Source of the DNA: Betaproteobacteria bacterium
GTDB lineage: Bacteria > Pseudomonadota > Gammaproteobacteria > Burkholderiales > SG8-41
Assembly: GCA_028291945.1 (NCBI GenBank)
Contig: JAQGNH010000194.1
Location: 1-63,119 of the forward strand
DNA: 63,119 bases
Reading direction: 5' to 3'
Shown: positions 55,123 to 63,119 of the stretch, in pieces
Position numbering within the stretch: position 1 is the stretch's first letter
How the letters are laid out: each line of letters begins with the position of its first letter
Made by a program: the position numbers and the translations under genes
The notes under the pieces: generated by a model
Databases searched by the model: none
What the model saw: only the letters and a program-made list of their open reading frames with translations
Told to the model about the DNA's origin: nothing

Positions 55123-56793
55123 ATGGCTCAGTACGTTTACACCATGCGCCGGGTGGGCAAAGTCGTTCCCCCGAAGCGCGTGATCCTCAAGGATATTTCG
55201 CTTTCATTTTTCCCGGGCGCCAAAATCGGCGTGCTCGGTCTGAACGGCTCGGGCAAGTCGAGCCTGCTCCGCATCATGGCCGGCGTCGACAAGGATTTCG
55301 AAGGCGAAGCGATACCCATGCCCAACATGCGTGTCGGATTGCTCCCCCAGGAGCCCCACCTCGACCCGAACAAGGACGTGCGCGGGAACGTCGAGGAAGG
55401 CGTGGCTTCGACGATGGATCTCATCAATCGCTTCAACGAGATCAGCGACCGCTTTGCGGAACCCCTCGAAGACGAGGAGATGAACAAGCTGCTCGAAGAG
55501 CAGGGTGAGCTGCAGGGCAAGATCGACGCCGTAAACGGCTGGGAAGTCGGGCGCAAGCTCGAGGTCGCCGCCGATGCATTGCGGCTGCCGCCGTGGGACG
55601 CGGAGGTGAGCAAACTCTCCGGCGGCGAGCGCCGGCGTGTTGCGTTATGCCGGCTCCTGCTGTCCGAGCCCGACATGCTGCTCCTGGACGAGCCCACCAA
55701 TCATTTGGACGCGCTCTCGGTGCAGTGGCTCGAGCAGTTTCTCGAGCGCTATCCGGGTACCGTGATCGCGGTAACGCACGACCGCTATTTTCTCGACAAT
55801 GTCGCCGGCTGGATATTGGAGCTCGATCGTGGTCACGGCATTCCATGGGAAGGAAACTACTCCTCGTGGCTGGAACAGAAGGAGCAGCGTCTCGAAATCG
55901 AAGCGAAACAGGAAACGGCGCGGATCAAGGCGATGCAGCAGGAGCTCGAATGGGTGCGGTCGAATCCCAAAGCGCGACAGGCGAAGAGCAAGGCGCGCCT
56001 CGCACGCTTCGAAGAGCTCGAGTCACAGGAGTTTCAGAAGCGTAACGAAACCAACGAGATCTATATTCCTCCAGGACCTCATCTCGGCGATCTGGTGATC
56101 GAAGCCGATGGGCTCAGGAAGTCGTTCGGCGACAAGCTGTTGTTCGATGGCCTCAGCTTTCGCCTGCCGCGCGGTGGCATCGTGGGTATCGTCGGCCCGA
56201 ATGGCGCGGGCAAAACCACTCTTTTCCGTATGCTCGTCGCGCAGGAAAAAGCGGACGCGGGAACGTTGCGCATCGGCGACAGCGTCAAGATCGCCTACGT
56301 CGATCAGAGCCGGGACACGCTCGACGACAAGAAGACGGCCTGGGAGGAAATTTCGGACGGGCTCGATAACATCACCGTCGGAAATTACACGACCTCGAGC
56401 AGAGGTTATGCGGCGCACTTCAATTTCAAGGGCGCGGACCAGCAGAAGCTCGTCGGCCAGCTCTCCGGCGGCGAGCGTAACCGCGTGCATCTCGCGAAGG
56501 TGCTGCGCAGTGGCGGCAATCTCCTGCTGCTCGATGAACCGACCAACGACCTGGACGTGGAAACCTTGCGAGCGCTCGAGCAGGCCCTGCTCGATTTTCC
56601 GGGCTGCGCAGTCGTGATCTCGCACGATCGCTGGTTCCTCGATCGAGTCGCGACTCACATACTCGCGTTCGAAGGCGAAAGTCAGGCGGTATGGTTCGAA
56701 GGGAATTACGCGGATTATCTCGCCGACCGGCGCAGGCGCTTCGGTGACGACGCCGATAAGCCTCACCGCATACGGTACAAGGGCCTTATGTAG
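55123..56793 (+). CDS. ettA: Energy-dependent translational throttle protein EttA
   Basis: A 556-aa ABC-F ATPase that binds the ribosomal E site and gates elongation by energy state. Two ATPase cassettes: Walker [10 protein letters not shown] and GPNGAGKTT, signatures [12 protein letters not shown] and [13 protein letters not shown], Walker [12 protein letters not shown] and [11 protein letters not shown]. The EttA-type arm and linker are between ([20 protein letters not shown]). Length is typical. A TATGAT -10-like element lies 30 nt upstream of the start. Confidence 0.95.
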   Translation: MAQYVYTMRRVGKVVPPKRVILKDISLSFFPGAKIGVLGLNGSGKSSLLRIMAGVDKDFEGEAIPMPNMRVGLLPQEPHLDPNKDVRGNVEEGVASTMDLINRFNEISDRFAEPLEDEEMNKLLEEQGELQGKIDAVNGWEVGRKLEVAADALRLPPWDAEVSKLSGGERRRVALCRLLLSEPDMLLLDEPTNHLDALSVQWLEQFLERYPGTVIAVTHDRYFLDNVAGWILELDRGHGIPWEGNYSSWLEQKEQRLEIEAKQETARIKAMQQELEWVRSNPKARQAKSKARLARFEELESQEFQKRNETNEIYIPPGPHLGDLVIEADGLRKSFGDKLLFDGLSFRLPRGGIVGIVGPNGAGKTTLFRMLVAQEKADAGTLRIGDSVKIAYVDQSRDTLDDKKTAWEEISDGLDNITVGNYTTSSRGYAAHFNFKGADQQKLVGQLSGGERNRVHLAKVLRSGGNLLLLDEPTNDLDVETLRALEQALLDFPGCAVVISHDRWFLDRVATHILAFEGESQAVWFEGNYADYLADRRRRFGDDADKPHRIRYKGLM

Positions 56794-56837
56794 GCTCCCT
56801 CAGGCGAGGAAGCCCGACGGAGCCTGGAGACAAATAC

Positions 56838-57728
56838 ATGCCGCGAGTCGGTGTGATCGGCGCAGGTCTCATGGGCACTGCTGTCGCCCAGCGGCTGATT
56901 GCCGCCGGATTCGAAGTGCTCGCCTATGACATCGACGGCGACAAGCGCGTCTCGATCGCTCGCACCGGCGCATCCCCCATAGCCGAAGTCGGCACCATCA
57001 TCACGGCCTGCGAAGTGATCGTCGTCTGCGTGTTCAATACTGAACAGGTCGAAGACGTGATCGCGGGGCCCGGCGGTGGCGTCGACGCAATCACACAGGG
57101 CGGTACTGTCGCACGCCTGTTCATCGTCACCAGCACCTGCGATCCCGAGCGGCTTGCCCGTCTCGCCGAGCGCGTGGAGCCCTCGGGTGTACAACTGCTC
57201 GAAGCACCGATTTCAGGCACGAGCAGGCAGGTCGCCCAAGGCGATGGCGTCGGGCTCGTGGGTGGCGACCGAGAGGTGATGGGACGCGCAAGTGCCGTGC
57301 TGGACGCGATTTGCCCGCGGCGGTATTACCTGGGCGCCGTTGGCACGGGTTCGCGAGCGAAGCTCGCGGTCAATTTGATACTCGGCCTCAATCGTGCAGC
57401 GCTCGCCGAAGGGCTGGTGTTTGCCACGCGTCTCGGGCTCGACCCTGTTGCGTTCCTCGGAGTGGCGCGAGGGTCGGCTGCCTATTCGCAGGTGATGGAC
57501 GTCAAAGGCGAATTGATGGCGCGGCGCGAGTATTTCGAGCCGCAGAGCCGAGTCGATCAGAGTCTGAAGGATTTCAAGCTGATGCTCGAGCAGGCGCGTG
57601 CCACCGAGCAGGCCCTGCCGTTCGCAACAGTCTACGTGCGGATGCTCGAGGACTGCGTGGCGATGGGCGAAGCAGAGTGGGATAACGCTGCGATCGCCGA
57701 AGCTATCGCGCGCAGCCGCAGGGTTTAG
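56838..57728 (+). CDS. NAD(P)-dependent beta-hydroxyacid dehydrogenase-like protein
   Basis: A 296-aa protein of the 6-phosphogluconate/3-hydroxyisobutyrate dehydrogenase family. The cofactor motif GVIGAGLMGTAVAQRL is at residues 5-20, the substrate motif EAPISGTSRQVAQGDGV is near residue 120, and the catalytic Lys region is VGTGSRAKLAVNLILG. It likely oxidises or reduces a small hydroxy acid or tartronate-semialdehyde-like compound. It starts 44 nt after ettA. Confidence 0.88.
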   Translation: MPRVGVIGAGLMGTAVAQRLIAAGFEVLAYDIDGDKRVSIARTGASPIAEVGTIITACEVIVVCVFNTEQVEDVIAGPGGGVDAITQGGTVARLFIVTSTCDPERLARLAERVEPSGVQLLEAPISGTSRQVAQGDGVGLVGGDREVMGRASAVLDAICPRRYYLGAVGTGSRAKLAVNLILGLNRAALAEGLVFATRLGLDPVAFLGVARGSAAYSQVMDVKGELMARREYFEPQSRVDQSLKDFKLMLEQARATEQALPFATVYVRMLEDCVAMGEAEWDNAAIAEAIARSRRV

Positions 57729-57848
57729 TCCGCCCGTCATGCTCCATGAGTAAAGAGCTGCGCATGCACTGAACTTTTGGTACGTGGCACGTCCTCACTT
57801 CAATGGCGCGCAGCGTTGTGTGCGCGATTTGGAGTCTAGGAGATCAGC

Positions 57849-58451
57849 ATGAGCGCACGTCTAGCCGGTATGAAGGTTGCAATCCTCGTGACCGACGGGT
57901 TCGAGCAAGTCGAGCTCACCGAACCTCGTGAAGCGATCGAGGGCGATGCGGGGATAACGCGAATAATTTCAGACAAGAAAGACAGTGTCCTCGGCATGAA
58001 CCACATCGACAAGGGCGATCAGTTCGAAGTCGATGCGAGATTCAACGAGGTGAGCCCCGAGGATTTCGACGCGGTGCTGCTGCCGGGCGGCGTCGTCAAT
58101 GCCGATGCGCTGCGCATCGTTCCTGAGGCGAAACAGTTCATCAAGGCGATCGCCGAGGACGGCAAGCCGATTGCAGTGATTTGCCACGGGCCTTGGCTGC
58201 TCGTGTCGGCCGGCCTGGTGCACAACCGCACGTTGACGAGCTGGCCTTCATTGCAGGACGATATTCGCAACGCGGGCGGCAAGTGGGTCGATCAAGAAGT
58301 CTGCGTCGACGGAAACTGGGTGAGCAGCCGCAAGCCTGCCGATATTCCCGCATTCAATCGCGAAATGCTGGGGCTGTTTTACGAATATTCCAAGCGCTGG
58401 CAGCACAGCCTTGAAAAACACGCGTTTGCGGGTGATCCTCGCCCGCTGTAG
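57849..58451 (+). CDS. DJ-1/PfpI-family class-I glutamine-amidotransferase-like protein
   Basis: A 200-aa protein with the nucleophilic Cys in AVICHGPWLL and the start MKVAILVTDGFEQVELTEPR. PfpI-type proteins act as stress chaperones, glyoxalases or deglycases; which applies here is unknown. GGAG precedes the ATG. Confidence 0.88.
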   Translation: MSARLAGMKVAILVTDGFEQVELTEPREAIEGDAGITRIISDKKDSVLGMNHIDKGDQFEVDARFNEVSPEDFDAVLLPGGVVNADALRIVPEAKQFIKAIAEDGKPIAVICHGPWLLVSAGLVHNRTLTSWPSLQDDIRNAGGKWVDQEVCVDGNWVSSRKPADIPAFNREMLGLFYEYSKRWQHSLEKHAFAGDPRPL

Positions 58452-58500
58452 CAGACCTTGCGGCAGGCTCGGCTCACACGCACCCGATCGAGCCCCGCCG

Positions 58501-59481
58501 CTATTTTGCAGCGCGTAGCGAGCGGTCCAGCCCGCGCAACAGCGGCAGGACGAGGTCGATCGTCGGTACCGCCACTTTGCATTCGCGTGCGAACGCCTGC
58601 GTCTGACCGAGATGGGCTTCGCCTTCGAGCGGTCGGCCGAGCAGCACGTCCTGCAGCATTGAAGGCTTCGTAGCCGGTCCTGCTGTGGCGCGCCCGGCGA
58701 TTTTCTCCACGTCGATTTCGGCGCGCAGATCCCAACCGGCCGCAGCGGCCACCTCGAGCGTTTCGCGCATGATCAGGATGCCGAGCTGCTTCAAGTCGGG
58801 ATCGCTCGCGATCGCGTGATGGCCGAGACGCGTGAGCGCAGCCAGCGTGTTGCCGGATGCGTTGTTCATGAGCTTGCGCCAGATCTCGGCGCGCACATCG
58901 GCAGGAACCTCGGCGGATAATCCGGATTTGTTGAATAGATCAATGACCGTCCGCAACCGGGTCGTCGTTTGATCGCTCGGCTCGCCGATGACCCAGCGGT
59001 TCGCACCGTGGTGCACCACCACGCCGGGCGCTTCGAGCTCGTTCGGCGAATAAATGACGCAGCCGAGCGCCTTCTCGCGCAAGCGCGTCCACAATTCGCC
59101 GTCCGGATCGAGCAAGCGCAGCGGTCCCTGCGTGCCAGCACGACCGTACGGCCACCACCACGGAATGCCGTTGAGCATGAACACGATCGTGCCCTGTGGT
59201 GCGACCAGCTTGTCGAGCGTGGCTGCGAGTTGCGGCAACGCGTGCGCTTTGAGCGTGACGAGGACCACGTCCTGTTGCGGCAGCGTTGAGGCATCATCGG
59301 TCGCCACTTTCGGTTTGGCGTGGATTTCGCCACCGCCCGATTTGAGCGTGAGGCCTCGCTTGCGAATTGCGTCGAGCTGCGCGCCGCGGGCGACGACGGA
59401 GACATCAGCGAGACCTGCTGCCGACATGCGGGTCGCAATATGGCCGCCGACTGCACCGGCGCCGAATACACATACTTTCAT
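58501..59481 (-). CDS. Ketopantoate-reductase-like dehydrogenase (PanE family)
   Basis: A 326-aa NADP-dependent dehydrogenase. CVFGAGAVGGHIATRM is the Rossmann motif, with KLMNNASGNTLAALTRL near residue 205 where PanE has its catalytic Lys region. Family members reduce 2-dehydropantoate or other 2-keto acids. It lies 42 nt after the UGSC selenoprotein gene on the same strand, with AAGGAA before its ATG, so it probably belongs to the UGSC operon and may act on the same pathway. No panB or panC gene is adjacent. Confidence 0.82.
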   Translation of the reverse strand: MKVCVFGAGAVGGHIATRMSAAGLADVSVVARGAQLDAIRKRGLTLKSGGGEIHAKPKVATDDASTLPQQDVVLVTLKAHALPQLAATLDKLVAPQGTIVFMLNGIPWWWPYGRAGTQGPLRLLDPDGELWTRLREKALGCVIYSPNELEAPGVVVHHGANRWVIGEPSDQTTTRLRTVIDLFNKSGLSAEVPADVRAEIWRKLMNNASGNTLAALTRLGHHAIASDPDLKQLGILIMRETLEVAAAAGWDLRAEIDVEKIAGRATAGPATKPSMLQDVLLGRPLEGEAHLGQTQAFARECKVAVPTIDLVLPLLRGLDRSLRAAK

Positions 59482-59523
59482 GAGCGATTCCTTGTAAACA
59501 TCAATGAGGGTGGCCGGTAATGC

Positions 59524-60051
59524 TCACGCTGTAAGCTGACGCACGACCTGGTCGATGTACTTCAACGTGAGCTCGCGCATCTCTTCGGGTTTGAGATTGC
59601 TGATGGGATGCGGAAGCTCGACATACGGGTGATTTTCCATGCCCTTACCGCGGAATTGAAAGACGCACGCGTTCTTGAACGCCTGCGTGATGATCACCGT
59701 TGCCGGGATTCCGCGTTTCTCGAATTCGATGGTGTCGTGCACACTGCACAACGTGCAGGAGCCTCAGCCGCCCACGGCCGCGATCGCGACTTGCACCTCT
59801 TTCGCCATGTCGTCGATGATCGCTGCAGTCGCCGGCTTGGAGTAATGCTCCTTGCGCCTGATCACGATGCTAGAAACCCCATGTCGGTTGCGTAAGGCGT
59901 CGCCGATGGTCTTCAGGATGATATCGCCCTGTTCCTTGGTGTTGTCGAGCAGGCCGACCACTTTTCCGGCGAGGTCCATTGGCCGCGGGGCGAGCTGGAT
60001 TTTCGCTCTGCCGCCTCCGGCGGTGGGATCGATGAATGGCAGATCGTTCAT
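59524..60051 (-). CDS. UGSC-family selenoprotein 2 (in-frame UGA, 175 aa)
   Basis: A 175-aa protein when the UGA at 59764-59766 (codon 96) is read as selenocysteine. N-terminal half: VVGLLDNTKEQGDIILKTIG then VAIAAVGG. After the UGA: GSCTLCSVHDTIEFEKRGIP and ELPHPISNLKPEEMRELT. The Sec motif U-G-S-C-T-L-C fits the U-x-x-C-x-x-C of GrdB. Sec position, flanks and the downstream hairpin match the gene at 45477. AAGGA precedes the ATG. It lies 124 nt after partner gene A and 42 nt before the ketopantoate-reductase-like gene. Confidence 0.88.
59734..59763 (-). promoter_or_regulatory. Predicted bacterial SECIS hairpin of UGSC gene 2
   Basis: On the minus strand, 11 nt after the UGA, GTTGTGC pairs with GCACGAC around loop AGTGT (59734-59752). 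Loop and spacing equal those of the first UGSC gene while stem bases differ in a compensating way (terminal G-C becomes C-G; one C-G becomes U-G). Confidence 0.8.
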
Positions 60052-60175
60052 GCGTGTATCCTTTTGGTTACGGTAAACGGCCGTCTCTGGCGCTGAGCCC
60101 GAAAGAAGGCGGTGGCAGCGGGGGGTACTCTGCGATCCTGATCGTAGACCGACAGGCAGTGAGCGCCGCAAAAAT

Positions 60176-61195
60176 TCACTCACACCGGTAGGTTCCATGG
60201 ACGGCACGGCTGCCGCCGCTCCAGCCATGGCACACGGCGGTGCAAGGGCCCCATCCGCCTGCGACGATCAGCTGAAGGTCTTTAGCGTTCTTGATCGCGG
60301 GGATAAAGAATTCATCATCGTCCGGATCGACTTGGATGGGGAACTGCAGCGCACGTTCTCTGCGCCAATTGCCACCGTCCTTGAGGTCGCGGACTTTGCG
60401 GCCGGCGCGCTCGCACAAGGCGCGGTGCACATCAGCCCGCTGCATGCCCGCCTGTGCGCAGATCGTCGCATGCTGCGGTCCCATCGCAACCACCATATCG
60501 GACTGCGCGTGCATGTTCCACGATCCCATGGCGACCATCGAATCTGCGATGCCTTTGAGCAGGCGCCGCGGCTCCTGGCTCACGTCGTCGAAACAGAGCC
60601 GCGGGCTCTCCACCATCGCGCAGGTGATTACGTTGTCTTCCTCGGTGTAGCCTTTCGATACCGCAAGTGTTTCCCACGGAGTGCGTTCGACGTTCTCCGT
60701 CACACATGCGGTATAGCGCATCGGCGTAGCGAAGATCGTGGCCGACGCGATTCCCGGTATGCCGCCGCCCAGATTCAGCATCATCAGCCGTATCGCCCGC
60801 CCGATCGTTGCATTCGCGCGGAATGACGGACCGAAACAGCCGTTGCCGCCGTGTATGCCGATCTTCTGAGCGTACGGGCCATTGACGATCATCAATGGTG
60901 CGACACCGTGCATCGTTCCCTGCACTCCGTTCATATTGAATTCTTCGCGCAGCATCAAGCCGAGGGCGCCGAGTACCACCGGCAGGTACTCGGGTTTGCA
61001 GCCTGCCATCAACGCGTGTATGGCAACGGTGCGGACCGTCGCCGCCTCCATCGCGGGCGGGACGTTGCCGATAAGCTCCTCGGGATCGCGTCGCGTCGCG
61101 TCGAGCATTTTTGCAACGCGCGCTTCGGTGGGCGTAACGACGGGAAGGCCGTCGGACCACGCTTTATTCAGAAAGAATTCGAATTCGTCGATCAT
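60176..61195 (-). CDS. UGSC-partner family protein A (339 aa)
   Basis: A 339-aa protein of an unrecognised family. Signatures: WSDGLPVVTPTEARVAKML, HALMAGCKPEYLPVVLGAL, EFNMNGVQGTMHGVAPLMIV, GGNGCFGPSFRANATIGRAI, TACVTENVERTPWETLAVSK, and near the end LIVAGGWGPCTAVCHGW. Several Cys are shared with gene B. By eye it is roughly 70% identical to B over most of its length and much less to C at 49619. It sits directly upstream of UGSC gene 2. An enzymatic subunit or substrate-binding role is inferred only from context. Confidence 0.8.
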   Translation of the reverse strand: MIDEFEFFLNKAWSDGLPVVTPTEARVAKMLDATRRDPEELIGNVPPAMEAATVRTVAIHALMAGCKPEYLPVVLGALGLMLREEFNMNGVQGTMHGVAPLMIVNGPYAQKIGIHGGNGCFGPSFRANATIGRAIRLMMLNLGGGIPGIASATIFATPMRYTACVTENVERTPWETLAVSKGYTEEDNVITCAMVESPRLCFDDVSQEPRRLLKGIADSMVAMGSWNMHAQSDMVVAMGPQHATICAQAGMQRADVHRALCERAGRKVRDLKDGGNWRRERALQFPIQVDPDDDEFFIPAIKNAKDLQLIVAGGWGPCTAVCHGWSGGSRAVHGTYRCE

Positions 61196-61215
61196 CTAAG
61201 TTGGTCAGCCGTCAA

Positions 61216-61248
<33 letters not shown>

Positions 61249-61337
61249 TCGGTCATCGGTGAGCCGTCAGCTGGAACTTCCGTCAGCATCCGTTTCAGGA
61301 CCTTCTCACCGATCGATCCGCGTTCATCATTCGGCTT

Positions 61338-62348
61338 TCAGCACTGGTACGTGCCATCCACGGCCCGGCTCCCGCCGCCCCAACCGTGACATACCGCAGT
61401 CAGCGGTCCCCAACCTCCGGCGACGATAAGGTGAAGATCACGCGAGTCCTTGATCACGGGTACGAAACGGTCTTCATCGTCAGGGTCGATGCCGAGCTTC
61501 TGCGCACGTTCACGCCGCCAGTTACCGCCGCGCTTCATGTCGCGCACTTTGAGGCCGGCCAGCTCAGAGAGTCTGCGATGCACATCCTCGCGCGACAAGC
61601 CGGATTTCGAGCATATGGTCGCATGTTCCGGGCTCATCGCGACCACCATGTCCGAGCGGACGTGCATGTTCCACGAGCCGAGCGCCGTCATAGAATCAGC
61701 GATACCCGCGAGCAGCCGTTCGGGTTCCTGGTTAGCGTCGTCATAGCAGAGACGCGGACTTTCCACCATCGCGCACGTGATCACGTTATCGTCGCGTGAA
61801 TAGCCGCGTGATTCCGCGAGCGTCTCCCATGGGCTGCGCTCCACATTTTCTGTAAGACACGCCGTGTAACGCAATGGCGTTGCAAACACCGTTGCGGAGC
61901 CGACACCTGCGATGCCCCCACCCAGGTTCATCAACATCAGGCGTATCGCGCGCCCGATCGATGCGTTTGCGCGAAAACCTGGACCGAAGCAGCCGTTGCC
62001 GCCGTGGAGACCGGCCATTCGCGCATAAGGCCCGTTCACGATCATCAGCGGCGCAACGCCGTGCATGGTGCCCTGAACGCCGTTCAGATTGAATTCATCG
62101 CGCAGCATGAGCTGGAGCCCGCCGAGTACGATCGCGAGATATTCGGGCTTGCAGCCAGCCATGAGTGCGTGAATAGCGACGGTTCGCACCGTTGCGGGTT
62201 CCATCATCGGCGGGATGTTGCCTATGAGCTCCTGCGGATCACGGGCGGTACCGGTGAGTATGCGCTCGACGCGTGCTTCCGTTGGTGTCACCACAGGAAA
62301 GCCATCGGACCAGTGCTTCTCGAGGAAGAATTCGAACTCGTCGATCAT
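61338..62348 (-). CDS. UGSC-partner family protein B (336 aa)
   Basis: A 336-aa near-copy of partner A: WSDGFPVVTPTEARVERIL, ALMAGCKPEYLAIVLGGLQL, FNLNGVQGTMHGVAPLMIVN, GNGCFGPGFRANASIGRAIR, ACLTENVERSPWETL and IVAGGWGPLTAVCHGWGGGS. The two copies lie in tandem with 142 nt between them and probably arose by duplication. It may form a heteromer with A or serve a related substrate. Upstream is the repeat, then the Bug-type binding protein. Confidence 0.8.
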   Translation of the reverse strand: MIDEFEFFLEKHWSDGFPVVTPTEARVERILTGTARDPQELIGNIPPMMEPATVRTVAIHALMAGCKPEYLAIVLGGLQLMLRDEFNLNGVQGTMHGVAPLMIVNGPYARMAGLHGGNGCFGPGFRANASIGRAIRLMLMNLGGGIAGVGSATVFATPLRYTACLTENVERSPWETLAESRGYSRDDNVITCAMVESPRLCYDDANQEPERLLAGIADSMTALGSWNMHVRSDMVVAMSPEHATICSKSGLSREDVHRRLSELAGLKVRDMKRGGNWRRERAQKLGIDPDDEDRFVPVIKDSRDLHLIVAGGWGPLTAVCHGWGGGSRAVDGTYQC

Positions 62349-62359
62349 GTATCTAAAAG

Positions 62360-62418
<59 letters not shown>

Positions 62419-62450
62419 CGACAGGCATTGCGATTAATCATTCCGCGCCA

Positions 62451-63119
62451 CTATTCGGGCGTAATTTTCGCCGCCTGGATCACCTTCGCGTATTTTGCAG
62501 TCTCCGATTTGATGAACGCCGCAAACTCTTCAGGCGTGGTGGTGACCGGTTGTGTCCCAAGCTTGACGAGTGCCTGCGCGATCCTCTGATTGCCGAGCGC
62601 CGTCACGATCTCCTTGTGCAGGCGAGCGACGATCTCTTTCGGCGTGCCTGCCGGAACGAGTATCCCGTACCACTGCGTGACTTCGTATCCTGGCAGAAGC
62701 TCTGCCATGGTTGGAAGCTGCGGCAGCGTGCGCTTGGAACCCGTTGTCGCCAGTGCTCGCAGCTTGCCGGCGTCGATATGCGGTACAACGGACGGGCCGC
62801 TGCCGAACATCATCTGCGACTCGCCTGTGAGGATTGCGACTGCAGCCGGACCGTTGCCCTTGTACGGGACGTGCAGGATGTCGACTTTCGCCAGCAGATT
62901 GATGAGCTCGCCTGCGAGATGCGGGCCGCCCATGTTGCCGCTCGACGCATAAGTCAACGCGCCGGGTTTAGATCTTGCGAGTGCGATCAATTCCTTCACC
63001 GAATGCGCAGGCAATGCAGGATGCACGGTGAGTATGTAATCGGACGTGGCGATGAGACTTACAGGCTGGAAATCCCTGACCGGATCGTAAGTGAGCTTCA
63101 TTCCCGATCCCGGCAGGAT
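62451..63119 (-). CDS. Bug/TctC-family tripartite transporter substrate-binding protein (5' end beyond window)
   Basis: The C-terminal 222 residues of a Bug-type periplasmic solute receptor; the N-terminus and signal peptide lie beyond 63119. Family stretches: FQPVSLIATSDYILTVHPAL, ALTYASSGNMGGPHLAGELI, DILHVPYKGNGPAAVAILTG and VTQWYGILVPAGTPKEIVAR. Bug receptors bind carboxylates or small organic acids, often as the only gene of their transporter. It lies 102 nt upstream of partner B on the same strand, which suggests uptake of a compound handled by the UGSC system. Confidence 0.9.
   Translation of the reverse strand: MLPGSGMKLTYDPVRDFQPVSLIATSDYILTVHPALPAHSVKELIALARSKPGALTYASSGNMGGPHLAGELINLLAKVDILHVPYKGNGPAAVAILTGESQMMFGSGPSVVPHIDAGKLRALATTGSKRTLPQLPTMAELLPGYEVTQWYGILVPAGTPKEIVARLHKEIVTALGNQRIAQALVKLGTQPVTTTPEEFAAFIKSETAKYAKVIQAAKITPE

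Noticed and set aside
59524-59751. Independent small gene starting at TTG after the second UGA
   Set aside because: It has no ribosome binding site and aligns with the C-terminal half of the UGSC protein; it is part of the same gene.

Overview
The window is GC-rich, tightly packed chromosomal DNA that looks betaproteobacterial, most like Burkholderiales. The evidence is gene order typical of that group: ubiH-dsbC; mltA-rpe-gph-trpE with trpGDC; coq7-osmC-rplM-rpsI-argC-bactofilin-erpA-M23 peptidase-tyrS; a double-length UvrA; and a Bug/TctC-type solute-binding protein. There are no rRNA genes, CRISPR arrays, integrases or recognisable insertion sequences. One tRNA-Met(CAU) gene with a near-consensus promoter lies at the left end.

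Layout. 1-7.3 kb: tRNA-Met, a ubiquinone hydroxylase, DsbC, a TonB-type protein, MltA, a tiny membrane protein and the rpe-gph-trpE chain. 7.3-16.1 kb: an accessory block separates trpE from trpGDC. It holds three tandem small Trp-rich paralogues, a TPR/2-oxoglutarate-oxygenase fusion, LysR debris, small secreted proteins and lipoproteins, a VanZ-like protein, an OmpA-like lipoprotein and two small membrane proteins of similar design. 16.1-26.2 kb: housekeeping genes (trpGDC, coq7, ribosomal proteins L13 and S9, argC, bactofilin, erpA, an M23 peptidase, tyrS). 26.2-45.3 kb: two methionine sulfoxide reductases, fbp, a regulator, a ferritin-like protein, TPM-domain proteins, a SWIB protein, two transporters, a DUF47-Pit phosphate uptake pair, pdxH, pirin, an SDR and the tandem UvrA.

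45.4-63.1 kb is the most interesting part. Two genes (45477-46016 and 59524-60051) each carry an in-frame UGA followed by codons for Gly-Ser-Cys, and the reading frame continues for about 80 conserved codons. Exactly 11 nt after each UGA is a 7-bp hairpin with the same AGUGU loop but compensated stem bases, as expected of a bacterial SECIS element. I call both UGSC-family selenoproteins. Their C-terminal halves resemble, from memory, the selenocysteine domain of glycine reductase GrdB.

The second UGSC gene sits in an apparent operon running leftward from the window edge: a Bug-type binding protein, two near-identical 336-339 aa proteins of a family I do not recognise, the UGSC selenoprotein, then a ketopantoate-reductase-like dehydrogenase. 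A third, divergent member of the unrecognised family (49619-50734) lies 3.6 kb from the first UGSC gene. A 7-bp tandem repeat lies immediately upstream of each of the two near-identical genes. I infer a selenium-dependent reductase or lyase system with its own uptake and redox partners; its substrate cannot be read from the sequence.

Between these genes are three zinc-ribbon membrane proteins (one with two apparent frameshifts), an LLM flavin oxidoreductase, an exported alpha/beta hydrolase, EttA, a beta-hydroxyacid-dehydrogenase-like protein, a DJ-1/PfpI protein and a decayed Mut7-C RNase fragment.
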